NCBI RefSeq assembly: GCF_003259435.1
Contig: NZ_QLMA01000005.1
Coordinates: 310,001-374,000, forward strand
From: Chitinophaga dinghuensis
GTDB taxonomy: Bacteria; Bacteroidota; Bacteroidia; Chitinophagales; Chitinophagaceae
Length of the DNA stretch: 64,000 nt
Direction of reading: 5' to 3'
The position numbers were made by a program, and so were the translations under genes. A model generated the notes under the pieces. It was given only the letters and a program-made list of their open reading frames with translations, did no database searches and had not been told where the DNA came from. Shown piece by piece: positions 25,570-34,786 of the stretch; the stretch's first letter is position 1, and each line of letters begins with the position of its first letter.

Positions 25570-27498
25570 ATGAAGCGAATCTTAACTCTTGCGCTATCGC
25601 TGGCTACTGTTGCGGGCTTACAGGCGCAACAAACGCAAAAACCGCCCTTGCATGGCAAAAACTGGATGGCTGTTACCGGAAAGCCGCTCGCAGCCACTGC
25701 CGGCGCGATGATCTTCCAGAAAAACGGTAATGCCGTAGATGCCGCCTGTGCCATGCTGGCCGCCACCTGCACCATGTGGGATGTACTCAGTTGGGGAGGC
25801 GAAACCCAGGCGCTTATTTATAATCCAAAAACAGGGAAAGTAATTGCCATCAACGCATTGGGAGTAGCTCCTACCGGCGCCACACCTGCCTATTACAAAG
25901 GTAAAGGATATGATTTCCCACCTGAGTATGGTCCGTTGGCAGCGGTCACTCCTGGCACTTTCGGAGGACTATGTCTCATGCTGGCCAACTACGGCACTAT
26001 GAGTCTGAAAGAAGTACTGGCGCCAGCCATGGATATGGCTGCCGGATATCCCATAGAAGCGCAGACCGCCAACTCTATCGAAAGAGGTAAGAAATATATT
26101 TCCCAATGGCCTTACAGTAAAGCAGTGTTCCTGACCCATCCCGGAGCAGAAAGAGAAGCACCGGAGGCCGGAGAAATATTTGTGCAGAAAGATCTGCTGA
26201 ATACTTTGCAAAAAGCAGTAGCAGCCGAACAGGAAGCGCTGAAGAATCATAAGAGTCGCAAAGAGGCTATCATGGCGGCATACGACCGGTTCTACAAAGG
26301 AGATATTGCCCGGGAATTTGTACGTGGTTGTCAGGAACAGGGCGGATTAATTACGATGGAGGACCTCGCAAAGTGGAAGCCGGTAGAAGAAGAGCCGCTC
26401 CATGTCAATTATAAAGGCATAGAAGTATACAAATTACAGGAGTGGACACAAGGTCCTATGCTGTTACAAAGCCTGAATATCCTGGAGAATTTCGATCTCA
26501 AATCCATGGGATATAACTCCACACAGTATATTCACACCTTGTATCAAACCATGAATCTCACTTTCGCGGATCGCGATTTCTATTATGGCGATCCTGCATT
26601 TAATCCTAACTCCGCTATCAAAGGATTGCTCAATAAGGATTATGCCAAGGCCCGGGCAAAGGAAATCAACCTGACGCAAAATGATGCCAATGCCGGACCC
26701 GGAGATCCTTATCCTTATATGGGTAAAACCAATCCCTACCTGCATTTCCTGAAAGAACGCGCGGCACTAATGGACACTACCAGCGGCCGCAAACCAGGCG
26801 GATTTGTACCTAAACATGATGCGGCTTTCCTGCAACAGTCCGATCTGTCTTCTATGTATGCCGTCAATGATGTAGACAGCGCATATATGGACAGACTATG
26901 GCGAGGCACCACCAGTGTGGAGGCAGCAGATAAAGACGGTTGGGTGGTAAGTATTACTCCCAGTGGCGGATGGTTGCCAGCATGCATTGCAGGTAAAACA
27001 GGTATTGGTATGAGTCAGCGTGCACAAAGCTTTGTGCTGGACTCTGCCCTCGATCCATTTAACGTAATCGCGCCAGGCAAGCGTCCACGCGTTACGCTCA
27101 CCCCCACCCTGGCATTGAAGGAGGGTAAACCTTATCTCTGCTTCGGCGTACAAGGCGGCGATACACAGGATCAGAACCTGTTACAGTTCTTCCTGAATAT
27201 GGCAGAATTCAACATGACAGTACAGCAGGCCACAGAAGCGGCTAACATTAATACTAATCAGTTATGGCTTTCCCTGGGCGGCAGTACCATTAAAGATCGT
27301 CAACCGCGGCCGGGAAGTATTCTGCTGAATAATAATACGCCTGAAAAGACCCGGCAGGAATTGCAGAAAATGGGGTATCACCTCAGTTTCGGAGACAGAA
27401 CCAGCGGTCCTATCAACGCTATATTCCTGGACAGAAAACATGGTACTATCTGGGGAGGAAGTAGTAACCATGGGGAAGATTACGGCATTGGCTGGTAA
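25570..27498 (+). CDS. ggt: Gamma-glutamyltransferase (glutathione hydrolase)
   Basis: This is a 642-residue Ntn-hydrolase. A signal peptide (residues 1-20, ending GLQAQ) sends it to the periplasm. The large-subunit start AVTGKPLAATAGAMIFQKNGNAVDAA is typical of GGT. The autoprocessing/nucleophile site is GTTSVEAADKDGW, with Thr447 as probable nucleophile, matching TTHYSVVD of the E. coli enzyme. Downstream blocks PGKRPRVTLTPT and GVQGGDTQDQNLLQFFLN complete the small subunit. It removes or transfers the gamma-glutamyl group of glutathione and related peptides. At 642 residues it is longer than E. coli GGT and belongs to the divergent GGT group common in Bacteroidota, so real substrates may differ. 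A hairpin terminator follows. Confidence 0.9.
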   Translation: MKRILTLALSLATVAGLQAQQTQKPPLHGKNWMAVTGKPLAATAGAMIFQKNGNAVDAACAMLAATCTMWDVLSWGGETQALIYNPKTGKVIAINALGVAPTGATPAYYKGKGYDFPPEYGPLAAVTPGTFGGLCLMLANYGTMSLKEVLAPAMDMAAGYPIEAQTANSIERGKKYISQWPYSKAVFLTHPGAEREAPEAGEIFVQKDLLNTLQKAVAAEQEALKNHKSRKEAIMAAYDRFYKGDIAREFVRGCQEQGGLITMEDLAKWKPVEEEPLHVNYKGIEVYKLQEWTQGPMLLQSLNILENFDLKSMGYNSTQYIHTLYQTMNLTFADRDFYYGDPAFNPNSAIKGLLNKDYAKARAKEINLTQNDANAGPGDPYPYMGKTNPYLHFLKERAALMDTTSGRKPGGFVPKHDAAFLQQSDLSSMYAVNDVDSAYMDRLWRGTTSVEAADKDGWVVSITPSGGWLPACIAGKTGIGMSQRAQSFVLDSALDPFNVIAPGKRPRVTLTPTLALKEGKPYLCFGVQGGDTQDQNLLQFFLNMAEFNMTVQQATEAANINTNQLWLSLGGSTIKDRQPRPGSILLNNNTPEKTRQELQKMGYHLSFGDRTSGPINAIFLDRKHGTIWGGSSNHGEDYGIGW

Positions 27499-27510
27499 AA
27501 TTTTTCATCT

Positions 27511-27535
27511 CAAGGGCCGCTAAATGCGGCCCTTG
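27511..27535 (+). terminator. Hairpin terminator after ggt
   Basis: The stem CAAGGGCCGC pairs with GCGGCCCTTG around the loop TAAAT, starting 12 bases after the ggt stop. The following U tract is weak (GTATTTCTATT), so termination may be partial. Confidence 0.65.
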
Positions 27536-27677
27536 GTATTTCTATTATAAAGCGAAATGAACAAGGACATATGATGAGCGGAGTACCGGCTGTCTCCCTA
27601 AAGCATTATCTTTACACACATTACCTTATCAAGCTTTGCATAGGTTGGCAGAAGATTTGGTGAGATATACTTTCTAA

Positions 27678-28835
27678 ATGATGAAATTGATGGGAACCTA
27701 TACTTATACACGTAGCTTAAAAATCATTGGCAGTATTATTTTCGGACTGTTTTTAATTATTGGACTTGCAGGAGAAATACTACTATTCTGTATCCCCACC
27801 ACCATTGAAGCAATTGTCTTTTTCTCCATCTTATATCCCGCGACTATTTTCTCCTGCGGCTATGCCATTAATAACTTTTTTTCCAGCATCATATTAGATA
27901 GTGAAGGTATCCAATTTAGATCTCCTTTATATAAGCGGGTATTGCCTTGGAAAGACGTGTCTAAGGTAAAATTTACCGATCACGGGATTATCATACACCG
28001 TACTGCAGGAGCCTTGGGATTTAATGTCAGTAGTTCCAGGCAAGGATATCAGGACATTATTGCATTTATAAGCGAACGATTTACCATTGTGCAAGAGAAA
28101 CCCAAACCTGCACAGCAGCTATCTGCAACAACGCCGGAAACTGCGGTAACAGATGAAAAATTACTCCGCAAAATTTCTCAGGTGAATAGTATTAGCGGGT
28201 ACCTCATTATAGTGATGGCCGTTTTCGGATATATCATGCTCACTACGGGCTATCGTATCAGAGGTCTTGACTATATTCAATTCTTTTTTGTACCATTAAT
28301 GCTTTACGGTATCATCCATTATAGGTCGATTGTTCATATCCACTATTTTCCACCTGCCTACATTCTTTTAATCATCATCTCCCTTAGTTTGATTACCAGC
28401 CCTGAAAGAAAGTATAAATTCTATAATAATGATTATTGGATTTACGTACTGATCGTATTTGCAGTATTAGTGGTGTTACTTACCTTATGTCTGTTAGCTA
28501 CTCAAGTTAGTCTTAAAGACCGCATCATGCATATTTGCATATGGAGCATGGGATTTTTTCTTTGTAGCTGTGGTATTGTAAACTATACCAATATTGTTCT
28601 GGATAATACTGCTCCTGTAAGATATCGTACAACTGTGCTCAATAAAAGAATCCGCCAAAGTAGCAAAACAAGTTCGTCAGAAATGGAGTTCAAAGGCTGG
28701 AGAGATGAAAAACCGGTAACCATGGATGTACATATGGATCTATACCTAAAGTATGAAGTAAATCAGGAAGTGGAAGTGGACATGTGGCCCGGGAGACTGG
28801 GTATTCCCTGGTATCAATTTGTTGAGAATAAATAA
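27678..28835 (+). CDS. Membrane protein with PH-like domain, first of three tandem paralogues
   Basis: This 385-residue protein has two membrane helices in residues 12-68. A bacterial PH-like domain spans about 70-135 (SIILDSEGIQFRSPLYKRVL then PWKDVSKVKF). Four further helices between about 170 and 310 are followed by a soluble C-terminal domain of about 75 residues ending VDMWPGRLGIPWYQF. That C-terminal domain and the preceding helix (GIVNYTNIVLDNTAPVRYRTTV) recur in the two downstream genes. The tail recalls DUF3592-type proteins, where a G..V.V.Y.PG segment closes a small beta domain. Function unknown. The downstream paralogues follow after 24 and 75 bases, so the three are probably one transcript. 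Confidence 0.72.
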   Translation: MMKLMGTYTYTRSLKIIGSIIFGLFLIIGLAGEILLFCIPTTIEAIVFFSILYPATIFSCGYAINNFFSSIILDSEGIQFRSPLYKRVLPWKDVSKVKFTDHGIIIHRTAGALGFNVSSSRQGYQDIIAFISERFTIVQEKPKPAQQLSATTPETAVTDEKLLRKISQVNSISGYLIIVMAVFGYIMLTTGYRIRGLDYIQFFFVPLMLYGIIHYRSIVHIHYFPPAYILLIIISLSLITSPERKYKFYNNDYWIYVLIVFAVLVVLLTLCLLATQVSLKDRIMHICIWSMGFFLCSCGIVNYTNIVLDNTAPVRYRTTVLNKRIRQSSKTSSSEMEFKGWRDEKPVTMDVHMDLYLKYEVNQEVEVDMWPGRLGIPWYQFVENK

Positions 28836-28859
28836 TCACATTCAATCGCATGTTCTTTC

Positions 28860-29585
28860 ATGAATAAATTAGAAAAGAAACAGAAGAATAGAGAAATAAA
28901 TATCAAAACGCAGCAGGCACGCAAGTTTGTTGTTCGACTGACTATTATTACACTCTTACTTGAAGTATTAGTATTCTTCAAAGGTCAGGAGATAAAGGGA
29001 CTGGCTTATGGTCAGTTGCTACTGATATTGATTTTTTTATATGGTTTTTATCATTTCCGGAGTCTTCTGATGATAGAAAACAAAACGACCTCCTTTTTTT
29101 CAGAAGGAATGTTTCTGATGATAATTAACTCATTCAGTCTATGGTCACAGACAGGCCATTACGATCACCAGGACACGCATCCGCTCTGGCTGATAATTTG
29201 GCCGACATTCGGCGTATTAATGCTGCTATTTCTGATCGCGATCTGGGCGCTTCCATTATCTATTACGAAATGTGTGCAGTATGTTTTCGTATATGGATTA
29301 ATGTTATTATCCGCCAGCTACGGCGTTATTGCCTATACCAATGTAAGGATGGATGATGCCCCACCTGTCAGGAATAAAACGATTATTACGGATCGGTATG
29401 TGTCGGACAAAAGCAGGTACATTTATTATTACATAATGGTGAGTGGTCGGGAAGGAAATGGTTTTCCGGAAAAAATTGAAGTAGAGGAGTCTTTCTATGA
29501 AAGCGTAAATACAGGGCAGGAAATAACGATAGATGTATATCCTGGTAAACTGAATGTTCCCTGGTTTAAAATACTGGGAGACTAG
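28860..29585 (+). CDS. Membrane protein, second tandem paralogue
   Basis: This 241-residue protein begins with a Lys/Gln-rich N-terminus (MNKLEKKQKNREINIKTQQA). Four hydrophobic helices at about 26-45, 52-68, 77-95 and 107-128 are followed by another near 140-158 containing YGVIAYTNVRMDDAPPVRNK. The C-terminal soluble domain ends EITIDVYPGKLNVPWFKI, homologous to the end of the upstream 385-residue protein. It lacks the PH-like domain of that neighbour. No catalytic motif is visible. It is likely to arise from local duplication. Confidence 0.7.
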   Translation: MNKLEKKQKNREINIKTQQARKFVVRLTIITLLLEVLVFFKGQEIKGLAYGQLLLILIFLYGFYHFRSLLMIENKTTSFFSEGMFLMIINSFSLWSQTGHYDHQDTHPLWLIIWPTFGVLMLLFLIAIWALPLSITKCVQYVFVYGLMLLSASYGVIAYTNVRMDDAPPVRNKTIITDRYVSDKSRYIYYYIMVSGREGNGFPEKIEVEESFYESVNTGQEITIDVYPGKLNVPWFKILGD

Positions 29586-29660
29586 ATATCCATTGAGACA
29601 TGATAAATATTTATAACAGCACAATCCCTATATTTATGTCTCATTCCCTAAAGCTTATTT

Positions 29661-30386
29661 ATGCCATCTGACAGCAATAGCCCGTCCGACTCAACCCAGG
29701 AAAGTCAAATTATTGAGGCCCACCGATGTAATATCCTGCTTTCTCTGACTGCAGTATTCGTGGAATTAATACATCTTATCTTTGGAAGTTATATTATAGG
29801 GCTGCTGTATATCCAACTGGTAGTTGTATTAATTACGATCTATAGTTTTTATGTTTTCAGAAATATTCCAGTAGACAACAATCTGAAAAGTACTATTTAT
29901 GAAAACAGATTTGCTCCTATAGTTGCTGCTATCATTTCTATGCTTTTTCATAGTGCAGGCTATCAATCACTGGATGACGATCTCTATTTCAAGACTATAT
30001 TCATTCTATTTGGGGTATTGCTATTACTCTATACTGTCAGTAATTCTTTTACTAAAATGTCGATTATTGAACGTCTGGCCCGTATGGTTTTTTACGGAAT
30101 GTGGTTATTTCTCTTTAGTTGGGTCTTTGTTAATTATACGAATATGGTCATGGATAAATCCATCCCGGAGAGATATCAGACGACTGTTCTCCGTAAAGAG
30201 GTTACCAAAACCTCAAAATCTACGTTCTATGATGTGCTGTTAGGCGGTTGGGAAAACCATCCTGCACATATATGGACTCGGGTAGACGAAAAAGAATTTG
30301 AAAAGGTAAGTAAAGGGCAACAGGTAGAGGTGTATGTATATCCAGGGAACCTTCATATTCCCTGGTATGAAGTAATTATTCATTAA
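29661..30386 (+). CDS. Membrane protein, third tandem paralogue
   Basis: This 241-residue protein has a short polar, Ser-rich N-terminus, about five hydrophobic helices, then WVFVNYTNMVMDKSIPERYQTTV and a C-terminal domain ending VEVYVYPGNLHIPWYEV. It is the closest in length to the second copy but shares YQTTVLRK and the SK-rich linker with the first. Divergence between copies is high, so duplication is old. An inverted-repeat terminator shared with the convergent minus-strand gene follows 6 bases after the stop. Confidence 0.7.
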   Translation: MPSDSNSPSDSTQESQIIEAHRCNILLSLTAVFVELIHLIFGSYIIGLLYIQLVVVLITIYSFYVFRNIPVDNNLKSTIYENRFAPIVAAIISMLFHSAGYQSLDDDLYFKTIFILFGVLLLLYTVSNSFTKMSIIERLARMVFYGMWLFLFSWVFVNYTNMVMDKSIPERYQTTVLRKEVTKTSKSTFYDVLLGGWENHPAHIWTRVDEKEFEKVSKGQQVEVYVYPGNLHIPWYEVIIH

Positions 30387-30392
30387 AAAAAT

Positions 30393-30420
30393 CCGGCTGC
30401 CAACCATGAAAGGCAGCCGG
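30393..30420 (-). terminator. Convergent terminator, mainly for the minus-strand SusCD operon
   Basis: CCGGCTGCC pairs with GGCAGCCGG across a 10-base loop. On the minus strand the stem is followed by ATTTTTTT, a strong U tract, so it ends the long SusCD/TlpA operon. On the plus strand it may also slow read-through from the membrane-protein genes. Confidence 0.82.
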
Positions 30421-30427
30421 TTGCAAA

Positions 30428-30934
30428 CTATTCCAGCATTTTCTTCAATCCTGCTTCGTAGCTGGCGATTTCAGCAGAAAGACTTTCCACCAGGGCTTTG
30501 CGGGCACTCTTATCCCCTTCCATGATCATGCTCCATCTAATTACGGCTACATCATCGTTGTTGGGGGAAGATTCTACCAATGCCGTAACGATCGCTTTGG
30601 TAACGCCTGCAGGCAAAGGTTCCAGGATATGGAATACAAAGAATTTGTATTGTTCATGTACCTGTTCAATTTCGTCTGTACGTTTGTGGCCATCAGCAAA
30701 TACCAGGTCGCGGTAGCGGGTTTCGCCGACATTCCGGATGGTTACTTCTTTGATGGTACCATTGGAATATTCCTTTACCTGTGGCAGATCGCGGATAATT
30801 CTCCAGACTTTTACAGGCGTACTTTTAAGCTGTGTTTCGTGGGTGTAGTCGGGTATAACTCGTTGTGCGGCCTGCATCTGGGCCATCACCGCTGTGCTGC
30901 AGCAGATTAACAACAAGGTGAGTAACTTCTTCAT
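30428..30934 (-). CDS. Secreted SRPBCC-fold protein
   Basis: I place the start at the ATG at 30934, which gives a 168-residue protein opening with a clean signal peptide (MKKLLTLLLICCSTAVMAQ). The longer frame upstream adds a polar, non-signal extension that overlaps the previous gene. The mature part resembles a START/polyketide-cyclase-like SRPBCC domain: THETQLKSTPVKVWRIIRDL at the start, YRDLVFADGHKRTDEIEQV in the middle, and a long C-terminal helix ARKALVESLSAEIASYEAGL. Such folds hold hydrophobic ligands in a cavity. It is the last gene of the ECF/FecR/SusCD/TlpA operon, 31 bases after a TlpA-like gene, so it may serve import or periplasmic handling of that system's ligand. Confidence 0.72.
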   Translation of the reverse strand: MKKLLTLLLICCSTAVMAQMQAAQRVIPDYTHETQLKSTPVKVWRIIRDLPQVKEYSNGTIKEVTIRNVGETRYRDLVFADGHKRTDEIEQVHEQYKFFVFHILEPLPAGVTKAIVTALVESSPNNDDVAVIRWSMIMEGDKSARKALVESLSAEIASYEAGLKKMLE

Positions 30935-30965
30935 AATCTTAACGTTTACAGGTCTATATTCAATT

Positions 30966-32135
30966 TTACTTTCCGAAAATTTCTTGCAGCTTTTTGGTAA
31001 GCTCGTCTCCACGGAGGTCTTTGGCAATGATCTTTCCTTCTTTATCAATCAGGAAATTACTAGGTACTGCACGGATATTATATTCCTTTGCCACTGCATT
31101 TTTCCAACCTTTAAGATCGCTGACATGCTCCCAGGTGAGACCATCATCTTTAATGGCTTTTACCCAGGCATCTTTGGCATTATCCAGGGATACGCCCAGT
31201 ATTTCCAATCCTTTGCTATGGTACTTTTCGTAGTTATCCAGTACATTTGGATTTTCCGCTCTGCATGGGCCGCACCAGCTTGCCCAGAAATCCAGCAGTA
31301 CATATTTACCGCGGTAATCTGATAACTGCACCGCTTTACCGCTGACATTATTCTGGGTAAAGTTGATGGCAGGAGCGCCAATGCCTGTTTTTCGTTCGAT
31401 CTCTTCTGCCAGGATAATATCCGCTTTCTTTCTTTTTGCTTCATCGAGATACGGATACTTTTTGATGAGACGATCCAGCTCAGCAGCAATCAGGGCCTTA
31501 TCTTTCCGGGGATGGAGGAAGTCCAGCGCATAGAGCGTTACAGGCGTATTCTGATTCATACGGATCAGCAATTTCACACGTTCTCCCATGTCATCGCCCA
31601 GCCAGCCGTACATGGCGCCGAAAGTACTGTCCAGTTCTTTATTCTTTGCGAAAGAAGCCTGGTATTGCAGCTTACCATTCTGAATCATGGCCTGGTAATT
31701 ACGATAAGAAATGAAGTTGAGTTCATTTACCAGTTTGTTTTCTTCACTACCATCAATATAGACGTAGGGAGGATTCTTGATTCTGATCGCGGCAGTATCG
31801 ATTCCTCTGAAATCAATGCGCAGGTTCTCTTTATTTGCCCAAATGGTCAGACGATCTTCTTCGAACTCATTCAGGATATAGAATTGCGGCTTGGTGGCGT
31901 CCAGTTTATGGCTATAAGAACCATCTGGGCGCAGATGAATCGTGTCTACGGTTATGCGCTCATCTCCTACTTGTTTTTGTACGAGGAAAGGAAACTTCGC
32001 CTGCTGTTCTGCTCCTGGCGGGAATTTAATTTTACCACTGACAGTGATAAAACGTTTTGTCTGCTGAGCAGCAGCCGGGAGTATAGTCCCGGCGGCCAGC
32101 AGGAAGGCAACCAAATTTATCCGGTATTGCTTCAT
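30966..32135 (-). CDS. TlpA-like thiol-disulfide protein with N-terminal DUF4369-like domain
   Basis: This 389-residue protein has a signal peptide (1-23, ending AAAQQ). A beta-rich DUF4369-like domain spans about 25-125, a helical middle about 125-245, and a C-terminal thioredoxin fold carries [18 protein letters not shown] with the redox pair CGPC near residue 292. The cis-Pro region AVPSNFLID and the terminal helix are present. Such periplasmic proteins reduce or exchange disulfides and often accompany SusC/SusD pairs in Chitinophagaceae and Sphingobacteriaceae. It follows a paralogue of similar layout by 22 bases. The target is unknown. Confidence 0.88.
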   Translation of the reverse strand: MKQYRINLVAFLLAAGTILPAAAQQTKRFITVSGKIKFPPGAEQQAKFPFLVQKQVGDERITVDTIHLRPDGSYSHKLDATKPQFYILNEFEEDRLTIWANKENLRIDFRGIDTAAIRIKNPPYVYIDGSEENKLVNELNFISYRNYQAMIQNGKLQYQASFAKNKELDSTFGAMYGWLGDDMGERVKLLIRMNQNTPVTLYALDFLHPRKDKALIAAELDRLIKKYPYLDEAKRKKADIILAEEIERKTGIGAPAINFTQNNVSGKAVQLSDYRGKYVLLDFWASWCGPCRAENPNVLDNYEKYHSKGLEILGVSLDNAKDAWVKAIKDDGLTWEHVSDLKGWKNAVAKEYNIRAVPSNFLIDKEGKIIAKDLRGDELTKKLQEIFGK

Positions 32136-32157
32136 GTATGGGTTGATTTTTGATTTT

Positions 32158-33372
32158 TTATTGCAAGGTTCCCATTGGGATGGCTTTGATCGCTTTTCCT
32201 CCCGCTGGTTGGGCTGGTGCTGCTTGTGGTGCAGGCGTCGGCTTTACCGTACCTCCAAAGAGTGCTGCCAGTTTCTTTTCGATTTGTCCGTTACCGTTTT
32301 CATCAAAACCGACCTCCTTCATCATGATTTTACCATCAGGTGAAATGAGGTAGGTAGTTGGAACGCCGGTGATCGCAAATCCGCTTCCAGAAATGTTCTT
32401 ATCGTCGAGCGACTGTAACCAGGGATTGTTTTCCTGTGCTACTGCTTTCAGCCAGTCTTCTTTACTTTTATCGATGGAAATACTGTAGAAGACGAGATTT
32501 TTATCTTTATACTGCTGGTATACCTCCCGCATATGTGGGAAGGATTTGCGGCAAGGTCCGCACCAGCTGGCCCAGAAATCCACCAGTACATACTTTCCTT
32601 TCAGGTCGTTGAATTTTACCGGTTTACCTTCGGGGTCCGGCAGGGTGAAATCTTTCACCTGTTTACCGATGGCGGAGTTACGCAGCCCTTCTGCAAACTG
32701 ATGGAACTCTGTCGCTTCTTTGGTGGCCTTCATTTGCTTGGACAGTCCGGCATACAGTTGATCCTGTTGCGCTACAGTAGCCATTTGTCGGGCATCATTC
32801 AGGCTGTATACAGCAGCGTAGGAGTTTGGATGTTCTTTCACCAGTTGCTGTAATAACGGTAGCAGGTATTGCTGTTGTAAAGCGGTCTGTCTTTTTTCAA
32901 ACGCCTCATATTTCGGATCGTTTTCCTGTAACCAGGCGCCTCCGAATTCTGCTTGCAGCGCTTTGCTGATATCTCTGTAAGCAGCAGACTTCTCCCGCCC
33001 GTATTTCAGGAGCAGTTCCGCCGCCTCAGAGCCTTTCACAACAGATTCGCTCATACCTTTAGCAACATCAGATTGTACCGTGTAAGTCACCGGCTGATCA
33101 AACAGTACCCCGAAAGGCACGTACATCTGGCGTTCTGCCTGCACATATTGTGGCAGCAACATCAGGAACATAGGTTCCTTATAGGGAATTTTAAACGTAT
33201 AATGTCCATTGCGGATATCTGCTGAATCCTTGTAGGTACGGGAATACAGGTACATCTTATTATGTCCTTTCAGGTCTCCGGCCAGGTCTCCTTCGATAGT
33301 GATGGTTTGTGCCATACTGCTCATACTTAGCAGCACGCCAGTTACCATACCGATTGTTTTTTTCATATGCAT
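32158..33372 (-). CDS. TlpA-like thiol-disulfide protein with Pro/Ala-rich tail
   Basis: This 404-residue secreted protein has a signal peptide ending MSSMAQ, a DUF4369-like N-terminal domain and a Gln-rich helical middle. The thioredoxin domain contains [20 protein letters not shown] (CGPC near residue 284) and the cis-Pro segment [10 protein letters not shown]. It is a paralogue of the downstream gene product but adds about 30 residues after the fold ([19 protein letters not shown]), a flexible tail that the other lacks. Upstream, SusD ends 20 bases away, so they share a transcript. The pair probably forms a redox relay for proteins of this uptake locus, which is inference. Confidence 0.87.
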   Translation of the reverse strand: MHMKKTIGMVTGVLLSMSSMAQTITIEGDLAGDLKGHNKMYLYSRTYKDSADIRNGHYTFKIPYKEPMFLMLLPQYVQAERQMYVPFGVLFDQPVTYTVQSDVAKGMSESVVKGSEAAELLLKYGREKSAAYRDISKALQAEFGGAWLQENDPKYEAFEKRQTALQQQYLLPLLQQLVKEHPNSYAAVYSLNDARQMATVAQQDQLYAGLSKQMKATKEATEFHQFAEGLRNSAIGKQVKDFTLPDPEGKPVKFNDLKGKYVLVDFWASWCGPCRKSFPHMREVYQQYKDKNLVFYSISIDKSKEDWLKAVAQENNPWLQSLDDKNISGSGFAITGVPTTYLISPDGKIMMKEVGFDENGNGQIEKKLAALFGGTVKPTPAPQAAPAQPAGGKAIKAIPMGTLQ

Positions 33373-33391
33373 GTTCGTTTATTCGTTAACG

Positions 33392-34774
33392 TTATTTCAC
33401 ATATCCCGGGTTCTGTTTGATCAGTCCTCCGGTGATATCAATTTCATGTTGAGGGATAGGCATTGCATAATTCGCCGGTTGCATCAGCGGATTAGGCTGT
33501 TTGCCATAGCGGATAGCATCGAATCGTGCAAAACCTTCAAAAGCCAGTTCCCGTTTACGTTCCAGGAGAATTCTGTCGATCAGCTGTTGCTTGCTGGTGA
33601 AATCGCCCATTGTATAAACCTTTGGAACTGCGTTGACGGAGAAGGATCTGCTATAGATTTTATTCAGCAAATCAACAGATCCCTGGTTAACGCCGGATAC
33701 CTGCGCCTGGGCTTCTGCCGCTGTGAGCATTACTTCCGCCAGGCGGATCATGATCACGTTGTCGCGTATACGCATATCCGTATACTTTGGCACGAAAGTA
33801 CCTCCTTTGATGGCCAGGAACCGATCGTCTGTGGCATCGTAGCTGGCGAGGAAGTCCGGTAGTGGCGTGTAATATCCGTAAGCATAGTAGATGCCATTGT
33901 TTTCGCCGTAATTAGCCGTAGCGTTATAGCTTTCCGGAAACGCGAAGATAGTTTCTGCATTAATGGGATAGTTGCCGGTTCCAGTACCATTGTTGGGCCA
34001 CATGGCTGCAAACGTTTTCTGCAACGTATATTGGTTGCCGTTAAGCACCATATTGGCGTAGGTAGCAGCCCGTTGGTAATCCTGTTTGTATAAACATACC
34101 CTGGAAGCCAATGCTGCCGCAGCGCCGCTGGTAGCTCTGGAGCCCTGGTCCAACGATGCACTTCTGACAGCAGGTAAGGCTGCAATGGCATCGTCCAGAT
34201 CTTTTAATATCTGCGTATATACTTCCGCATTAGTATTCCTGGCCTTATTCTGGGAACCGTCATATCCTTCAAAAGCTGTTGTCATAATGGGAATTCCCAT
34301 GTTGCTCCCTTGTCCTTGCAACGCGCCATCGCCATACATTTGAAGGAGTATCAGGTGGCAGTATGCGCGGATAAATTTAGCCTCTCCGATAAACTGTTTC
34401 TGGATAGCAGGATCAAAAGTGGCGTAGGTTGGGAGATTATTAATGATAACGTTTGCTTCATTAATGGCCGCATAAGGCCTTTGCCAGTAGGGCTCATAGT
34501 TCTTATCCCTGGGATCGATAGCCCCTTTCACGAGTGCCTGATCGAAGGAGCTCACAATATTCCCGGTTATATCTCCGAGCATATAGGCATCAGCGCCACA
34601 TGCATTCATTGTCTGGAGATAGGCATCTGCCAGAAAGCTTTCGGCCGATTGACGGTCTTTTAGCAAGTCTGCCTCCACCATGGTTCCTTCCGGTTTCAGA
34701 TCCAGTTGTTTACTACATCCCGCATTCAGGAGCAACAGGCCGGCCAGATATATGCTGTAAGATAATTTCTTCAT
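33392..34774 (-). CDS. SusD/RagB family outer-membrane nutrient-binding lipoprotein
   Basis: This 460-residue lipoprotein has the lipobox LLLLNAGCSKQ with Cys at about residue 20. The N-terminal TPR-like helices carry AESFLADAYLQTMNACGADAYM. The typical Bacteroidota SusD blocks IDPRDKNYEPYWQRPYAAIN and FIGEAKFIRAYCHLILLQMYG follow, and MIRLAEVMLTAAEAQA (about residue 350) with LLERKRELAFEGFARFDAIR (about 405) complete the RagB/SusD C-terminal domain. SusD caps the SusC barrel and captures ligand at the cell surface. The gene begins 12 bases after SusC. The ligand cannot be read from sequence, and no glycosidase lies in the operon, so a peptide or other non-glycan nutrient is as likely as a glycan. 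Confidence 0.95.
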   Translation of the reverse strand: MKKLSYSIYLAGLLLLNAGCSKQLDLKPEGTMVEADLLKDRQSAESFLADAYLQTMNACGADAYMLGDITGNIVSSFDQALVKGAIDPRDKNYEPYWQRPYAAINEANVIINNLPTYATFDPAIQKQFIGEAKFIRAYCHLILLQMYGDGALQGQGSNMGIPIMTTAFEGYDGSQNKARNTNAEVYTQILKDLDDAIAALPAVRSASLDQGSRATSGAAAALASRVCLYKQDYQRAATYANMVLNGNQYTLQKTFAAMWPNNGTGTGNYPINAETIFAFPESYNATANYGENNGIYYAYGYYTPLPDFLASYDATDDRFLAIKGGTFVPKYTDMRIRDNVIMIRLAEVMLTAAEAQAQVSGVNQGSVDLLNKIYSRSFSVNAVPKVYTMGDFTSKQQLIDRILLERKRELAFEGFARFDAIRYGKQPNPLMQPANYAMPIPQHEIDITGGLIKQNPGYVK

Positions 34775-34786
34775 AGTAAAACAATT

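Noticed and set aside
30935..31048. N-terminal extension of the SRPBCC gene
   Set aside because: It would overlap the neighbouring TlpA-like gene and bury a clean signal peptide in the interior.
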